Shown piece after piece: positions 21,291 to 26,565 of a stretch of 26,565 nt of DNA; positions within the stretch are counted from its first letter, which is position 1; each line of letters begins with the position of its first letter. The stretch is from Lingula anatina (taxonomy: Eukaryota; Brachiopoda; Lingulata; Lingulida; Lingulidae), in contig NW_019775489.1 of the NCBI RefSeq assembly GCF_001039355.2, positions 307,430-333,994 on the forward strand. The letters are read 5' to 3'. The notes beneath the pieces were generated by a model. The model was not told the DNA's origin and made no database searches. It saw only the letters and a list, made by a program, of their open reading frames with translations. The translations under genes and the position numbers were made by a program.

Positions 21291-22000
21291 GAGAATTGAT
21301 AAATTTTCTTGCTCGATGAGTTTTGTTAGCTCTGTACCATATAGCCAGAAAATCCTGTTGTTGGCAGTATTATGATTGTGATAATTTAAAACTAGTTGAA
21401 TTTCTTTGGACACAGACTATAAAGTCAGTTATGGTGTATTTTTCTTGATGCCATCAGTCAGATAATTGTGATCAGTATTATGTGGGTAATTAGTCCATTA
21501 AATACTTATATTATTTGCATCTGGGAGTTATGAATTGGGTCTGTAGACATTAAAATATGGAACTGTTGGCACGGATTTATCTGACATTTATCTTTTATCT
21601 CTAACATTTGTATTTAGTGGACAACAAATATATTTGTATCATGTATTCCTGATATTACTTAATGAAAGTAATTGATTTTAATGAATAAGGATTTAATTCA
21701 TCTCTACTGCCACTACTTTGCACTTGATAGGGGTATTTCATCCTTTTTGTGGGTTATATTCTTAACAAAGGTTGCCCACAAACATTTAATGACTTAAATT
21801 ATTAGTATAAGTTAACAAAACATTTTATGACATGGACATAAATATATATATACATAGCTTTATTTACTTAACACCAAATGTGTGACTTTCTTATTTTGAT
21901 TTTACTTCAATAAAAAGAGCATTCCAATAACAAAGTCTCTTGTTACGAGTATAGTGGCATAGTATTACCATAGGAAAAAAATTGAAGGGGGGGGGGGGGG
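20356..22000. other. AT-rich DNA, no gene recognised
   Basis: No open frame of note on either strand. Holds a (TTA)n microsatellite at about 21257-21287 and a G run at 21987-22001. May be an extended 3' UTR of the MEGF9-like gene if the AATAAA at 21909-21914 is used. Confidence 0.5.
21257..21287. repeat. (ATT)n microsatellite
   Basis: About ten uninterrupted TTA/ATT units, preceded by an ATTT repeat at about 21231-21246. Confidence 0.9.
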
Positions 22001-22001
22001 G

Positions 22002-23116
22002 AGATATTGGCGAAAACTATGGTTGCTGAAGTAGAGGCACAGTTTTTAAGTCGATTCGCTCGGAAATTATTAAATTGAGAAAATGGAAGACTAAGAGAGC
22101 TGTGCTATTAATTATACAGGTACTGCATGCAGTGTTCAAGGAAGAAGAAATGCTTGTTTTTTTCCTTTTAGTTCGTTACGGAGACCACTGTTTGCCTAAA
22201 CGAGCTACTTCTCTTGCGCTTGCACGCGCTAAGGAAGATGAGGCTCTACACGTATAACCGGCTGCATTTCGTTCAAGTTGTTTTTCAATTACTTAGACGC
22301 GGGGCATTTTCCGATACTTGTTCTTAAGTGTCCATATGCAGGGTGACCACTTGAGCTTTAAGCACTAGTGCACTTAACGTCTTTCCCAAAACAAGCCATG
22401 CCGATCACATTGCGAGAACCTCGGCTGTGTAGAAAAGTATTGTTCAGCCTGATGAGGCCATGAGATTTTTATATGCGTCAAACTGGTGTTCTTTCAGCAT
22501 CGATCGTGTTTGAATTTTCCCATTATTGCAGTGAGAGGGAATAACAACATAAACGCACTTGCGATTTTAAATAGCTGGTCACCATCTTTTATATCTCAGC
22601 ACCTGGCTTATACTCTGTGCCTTGATGCAAACTATACCTCGCAGTGACAGCAAAGTACACTTGACAGTTCAAAGTATATCAGGTCGGTTGTTGTTTCACT
22701 TGACGCGTCTCCTAGCAACGTTATGTTGAATCCTAGGTTGTCCCATCTATCAGTATGTCAGCAAATCGACCTATCAATGTGTCAGCTTACCCTCATTTAC
22801 CAAATATCAATTTTTCTCAGGTTTATACGTGGTACGTCCCAAGCTGATTTAATTAGTGCGTACACGTTTAGGGTTGTGTTTGAATGGGTCCAATGGAAAA
22901 ACTACTAGTACATCTCTGAGCAAGTGGAGGCATTTTTCTGGATGTGATAATCAAGCCGATTGGCTGTGACAGGGGTGTGGCCTCCGTGAAATCCCGGAAA
23001 TGGGTTAGAGGAGTTCGGTTTATGTCTGAATTTAAATCTGAGTGGCCTAAAAGCAACTCAGTTATCAGTGTTGTACGTGTATCAAAGGATACAGAAATCT
23101 CTGCAGACAATGCCGG
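22002..23116. other. No gene recognised
   Basis: Short open frames at 22075-22257, 22723-22908 and, on both strands, 22868-23141 show no recognisable domain and no matching splice sites. The segment 22900-23110 is somewhat more G+C rich and open in both directions, a pattern more typical of a repeat than of an exon. Confidence 0.45.
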
Positions 23117-23293
23117 CGTGACAGGAATGGAAGTCCGCTAGGAACCATATATATATATATATAGTCCGTTTCCCATTACTTTGGACAGGTAATATTAGTC
23201 CCATATACTAACCCCAATACCCCAACTATCTCTAACCTGTAGTCATCATATGGGACTCAGGTCTTTCATTCCTAGGACTACCATTCCTGTCAC
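23116..23293. mobile_element. Foldback element with TGACAGGAATGG ends
   Basis: GTGACAGGAATGGAAGTCCG at the left mirrors GACTACCATTCCTGTCAC at the right, with TAGGAA / TTCCTAGG continuing the arms. Inside, AGTCCCATATA (about 23199) pairs with CATATGGGACT (about 23247), and a (TA)n run lies at 23147-23162. About 178 bp, non-coding, MITE-like. Confidence 0.65.
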
Positions 23294-23370
23294 ATCCCAA
23301 CACAGCTTGAACGAAAAGTACACCGGTGTTGTAAAGAGTTAAAATCTGAAGATCAGAAGATCAGAATTTT

Positions 23371-23562
23371 TTGGCAAAGCTGTGGATGTATTATTCACCT
23401 TACAGTCGTTTGTTTAAAGCGGTCTCAAAGAGATTATCCAGTGAGTATGTATTACTCCAGAGTCATTCGGAGTGTCATGGTATTAGGGAGAACTTTAAAC
23501 CGAACGATCTAGCGCCTTTGCTCGATGAAGCCATGTCGCGAGGTTATCGTGAAATCAACTAA
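23371..23562 (+). other. Unrecognised open frame
   Basis: A 63-codon frame with fairly balanced composition, ending ...LLDEAMSRGYREIN then TAA. I do not recognise it. No strong acceptor precedes it, and no partner exon was found. Listed only because its lower half looks more protein-like than its surroundings. Confidence 0.12.
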
Positions 23563-23740
23563 TATCGGTCTCGATGATCTAGTTATGTGTTCCACGGTGC
23601 GCACACTTACTGGTAGGCCTACATTTACAAAACTGGTAAAATTCGGAGGACACATATAATTGTAATTTTGTTACTAGAGTTGCCGACCCTTGCGGCAATG
23701 GCAGATGATTCCTTAACAGCCATGTTATTACACTTGTTAT

Positions 23741-23741
23741 C

Positions 23742-23784
<43 letters not shown>
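23741..23784. repeat. (ATT)n microsatellite
   Basis: About 14 uninterrupted ATT units. Confidence 0.95.
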
Positions 23785-23787
<3 letters not shown>

Positions 23788-24245
23788 CAAAGTTATGATT
23801 TATTTTGTTTAGAAATTGTATATTTATGTATATAATATTGAAATGTTTAGAGAGTATATATATAGCAGCAAGCCTTGTTACGGGTAACTAGTAACCTACA
23901 AAACATAATATTAGTAGTAGTCAAAGAAGATTTATTGGCTATACAATTGATAGGCCTAAGTATATTTGCGAGCAGAGCAAATTCTTCTCCAGTGTAGAGG
24001 ATGCCATTGGTCGGCACGTAAAATATTATTTTTGTTTCTCTCAAATGGGGCCGTGGTAGGGTATTTTTCACCAGAATAAGGAATCTAATGGTTATACATG
24101 TAGCTACTATTGGTCTCATACCAGCCTTCAATCATTTTTTTCTAAAATTCTTGAACCGATCCATTTTTTGAGGTAATTATGGAAGGAATATTTTGCCTTT
24201 ATTAAAAAATGCAGCTCTTGTCGCAGTTTTTGCTGTATACGTCTG

Positions 24246-24359
24246 TTACGGCTCTCTTCTGATCCTCAAATCAAATTCGGTCCCTTGGAACGGAGCTTCT
24301 TGTAAACAGTTTAGAAACAAGGGACCGAATCTGATTTCAAGACCAGAAGAGAGCTGTAA
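24246..24359. mobile_element. 114-bp foldback element with about 10-bp target duplication
   Basis: Left arm TTACGGCTCTCTTCTGATCC... and right arm ...GACCAGAAGAGAGCTGTAA form a nearly complete hairpin about 42 bp long, with ATTCGGTCCCTTG / CAAGGGACCGAAT at the inner end and a short loop. TATACGTCTGT occurs directly at 24236-24246 and again at 24360-24370, i.e. a 10-11-bp direct repeat around the hairpin. That length resembles the 8-11-bp duplications of Mutator-like elements. The short open frame across it is an artefact of the hairpin. Confidence 0.8.
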
Positions 24360-24469
24360 TATACGTCTGTGGAAAACGGATTCAAACATTCTATGTTGTA
24401 TCAGTTAGCCTTTCTCGTCTTCGTCCATCTTTCTTATAAAGACAACAGTGATCATCTGGCTTATTATCA

Positions 24470-24590
24470 GTCCATGGGACAAGGGACGCAGTTTTAAGTG
24501 TCCACTGAGCGTCCTGACAACATTTTTGACGTAGAAGGGACGCAGAAAGGACGCCGTCCAGTGTAAATGGGGGCTTTTATTACCACCAGG
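24470..24590. repeat. Possible MITE fragment with CCAGTGTAAATGGGGGC end
   Basis: Several GGGACGCAG / GGACGC words precede GTCCAGTGTAAATGGGGGC, which resembles the terminal sequence of animal MITEs. No matching left end was found, so this is at best a truncated copy. Confidence 0.3.
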
Positions 24591-24599
24591 TGGATCAGA

Positions 24600-25796
24600 G
24601 GCTAGGCTTACTTGATCACGGGGCACACCTCCCACATATATGGGTCAAATTGATTACGTGTTCCAAATGTTCCACGTGTTTTTTCCCGAATGGATCCTAC
24701 TGTTTTAACTGTATGAAAATGATTATACATGTAATGTCTTCTCTGGGTTATTCCACAAGCAAGTGAATATTTGATTAGTGTCAGTGACGCACACATTTTG
24801 TGTAATATTTTCATGACTCTTTTATATCATTCTTTAAGCACTGTAGATTTTGTTCTATTTTGGATTATGCATAATTATAAAGATTATATTATAATAATTA
24901 TGAAAAATATTATACAAAATGATTGGGTCACTGGCGTTGCTAAAAGTATTAGGGTGACAACAGTCCTGATTGCCCCGTCACCTGAAAAGTAAAGTTCAGA
25001 AATGATAAACTCTATTTTCTGTCCTTTTATTATTTATATTCTTCGGTTATCTTCACCGCCATGTCAGCATGGGTTTTCTGGAAATAACCGCTTCATGTTG
25101 GATTAAGATAATATAATCTCGCAACATATGACAGAAAACGTCATGCAATGTAGCCACAGTGGGACAGTGTTATAAGATAATACCGGAAATATATCACTAA
25201 ATATATCGCGTCATGTGACATAGGCCATGTACGGTCCTCGATCAAAGTTGATTTGATTCCTTGAACTATTAGTGTTCAGATTATCAGTAGCACTGCAGCC
25301 TACCCTATAGGTAAGTGCACTACAGGTAAGTGTACGTGACCATTTACACAACTTTTTGCATCGGCAATTAAGTATGGATGTGTAATTTACAGATTATTTT
25401 TCTACGCTAAATACACTTGTAAGGTAAAAAGAATATCGAACATAAACTATTCAAAGTTAAATGATGTGACAAAAAGCCTAAGCTTTAATGGAAACTGCAT
25501 AAGTAAGTTCAGTACATATATGCTTTATTTCATGGGCAGATTTGGGACAAAGAAAACCAAGGTATGTAATTACTTGGGTAACATATAATTTCAAGCGTGC
25601 TGAGTGTGAATAGAAAAATGTCAGGGTTATCAGAGCTCAGCGCCCTTGGAAACCTTGACAAATTTAAATCTAATTTGTGGTCTATCATTGTCAAAACAGC
25701 TTTTGAATAAAAGAATAAAAGTCTCTACTTGTCCCGTTAAGAATATAAATGTAGAATTATGTGGATGCTAGTAACGAAGAGTGTCTTTTCTGTCAG
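24600..25796. other. No gene recognised; two tandem donor-like sites
   Basis: AT-rich DNA with short open frames lacking domains. At 25304-25335 two donor-like words, ATAG|GTAAGT and ACAG|GTAAGT, lie 17 bp apart. They could end an untranslated first exon of the candidate gene at 25797, but no promoter motif supports this. Confidence 0.35.
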
Positions 25797-25853
25797 CAAC
25801 GGAGTCACAATGTCGGCATCAACCAGCGCTACATTTCCAGTTGAACACCCAGA
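25797..25853 (+). CDS. Candidate first coding exon of an unidentified plus-strand gene (partial)
   Basis: Bounded by a good acceptor (TCTTTTCTGTCAG) and a consensus donor (CCCAGA|GTAAGTA). An ATG at 25810 gives MSASTSATFPVEHP plus two bases. A possible second piece begins after GATGCAG at 26012 and would read on in phase as E-GRVLDSSFSHKV..., reaching a stop at 26076-26078 unless it splices near 26058-26061. I do not recognise the protein. The evidence is splice-site quality and a start codon only. Confidence 0.3.
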
Positions 25854-26361
25854 GTAAGTACACAAATGAACATGAATACACAAATATATTTTGATACTTT
25901 GGCTTTGGGTAAACTCTAATATACTAGTTAAGAACATACTTTGCCTGTCGCATTTGATTACTCGTTCGTATTGCTTTGGTATCAATATGTAATCAACGTG
26001 TCTTGATGCAGGGGGCGTGTGCTGGATAGTTCATTTTCGCATAAGGTTCTTGCGATTGGTGTAAGGGGCACCAACTAACCCGCAGAAAGAACCCGGGTGT
26101 CTAGAAATCACACGCAACATCATAGGAAGTTGGAATTTCAAGCTGTATTTCATAACACAGCCAACAGCGACTCATTCAATTACCATGGAGAGGACCCTAT
26201 TAAAGCACATACAGTACGTTAATGTTAATATGTTAAATTAAGATTCCCATGAAATATAAAGTGATGAATTTGCACAATTAAAAAACACCAGATTTTCTGC
26301 ACGTCACAGAAATAGTCTCCAGTGCCCCATATCCGCGAGAGGTTAAAAAGCATTCCTAGCC

Positions 26362-26430
26362 GTATGACAATAGATCAGTTGACCAGTCCGTCCACTAAGT
26401 GAAAGGTCTCAGGTTGAGATCGCAACGTCA
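26362..26430 (+). mobile_element. Possible degenerate tRNA-derived SINE head
   Basis: TAGATCAGTTGACCAGTCCG resembles a tRNA A-box region and GGTCTCAGGTTGAGATCGC resembles a B-box region, with normal spacing of about 40 bp. The cloverleaf is not restorable and key B-box bases (GGTTCRANTCC) are changed, so it is not a functional tRNA gene. Tentative. Confidence 0.35.
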
Positions 26431-26565
26431 GTCAGTTACTTAATGTTAGTTACAGTATCAGAGCTATTTATATTCCTCATTCTTATTCTACTGGATGACA
26501 AACAATATTTGCTCAAAGTTATAAGAAATTACATGCAATTAATGTAAGGGACGAGCATGGGTCTT

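Noticed and set aside
1500-23800. Tandem (TTA)n runs considered as a repeat array of CRISPR or satellite type
   Set aside because: They are plain trinucleotide microsatellites without spacers.
24193-24408. 71-codon frame resembling a membrane peptide at its start
   Set aside because: Most of it runs through both arms of the 24246-24359 hairpin, so the protein is a by-product of the transposon.
26371-26421. Functional tRNA gene
   Set aside because: The B box is changed and no paired acceptor stem can be drawn; a degenerate SINE head at most.

Overview
The window looks like nuclear DNA of an invertebrate animal, most likely a marine one. Genes are split by GT-AG introns (one GC-AG), encode animal-type domains (SLC5 transporter, prokineticin-like ten-cysteine domain, ankyrin plus SOCS box, fibronectin III plus laminin-EGF), and sit in AT-rich DNA full of short non-autonomous transposons and microsatellites. 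Recurrent TAGGCCTA and ATGTACATG words, and the gene content, fit an invertebrate deuterostome (echinoderm, hemichordate or cephalochordate), but this is weak inference and the species cannot be fixed from sequence alone.

Layout, left to right. (1) 1-4760, minus strand: the first five coding exons (141 codons) of an SLC5/SGLT-type sodium:solute symporter, running off the left edge; its introns hold a GC-rich palindrome region and a 683-bp inverted-repeat element. (2) 4761-7500: upstream DNA with no recognised gene, carrying a TATA box for the SLC5 gene, two inverted copies of a CAGTAG-rich foldback element, and a larger inverted-repeat element. (3) 7577-10179, plus strand: a complete four-exon gene for a 115-residue secreted prokineticin-like peptide with all ten family cysteines. 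(4) 10678-15017, minus strand: a complete six-exon ankyrin-repeat and SOCS-box (ASB) protein of 431 residues, tail-to-tail with the peptide gene. (5) 15802-18510, plus strand: a complete six-exon type I membrane protein of 369 residues resembling MEGF9, head-to-head with the ASB gene across a 784-bp gap containing three ETS-type motifs. (6) 18511-26565: a long 3' region with nested MITEs, then AT-rich DNA with microsatellites, foldback elements, a possible tRNA-derived SINE remnant, and a weak candidate 5' exon of another plus-strand gene at about 25.8 kb.

The genes do not form an operon or an obvious pathway: transporter, secreted ligand, ubiquitin-ligase adaptor and surface receptor look like independent neighbours, apart from the possibly shared ASB/MEGF9-like promoter. 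For all four genes I assembled the splice junctions by hand, and the reading frame stays open with matching phases across every junction.
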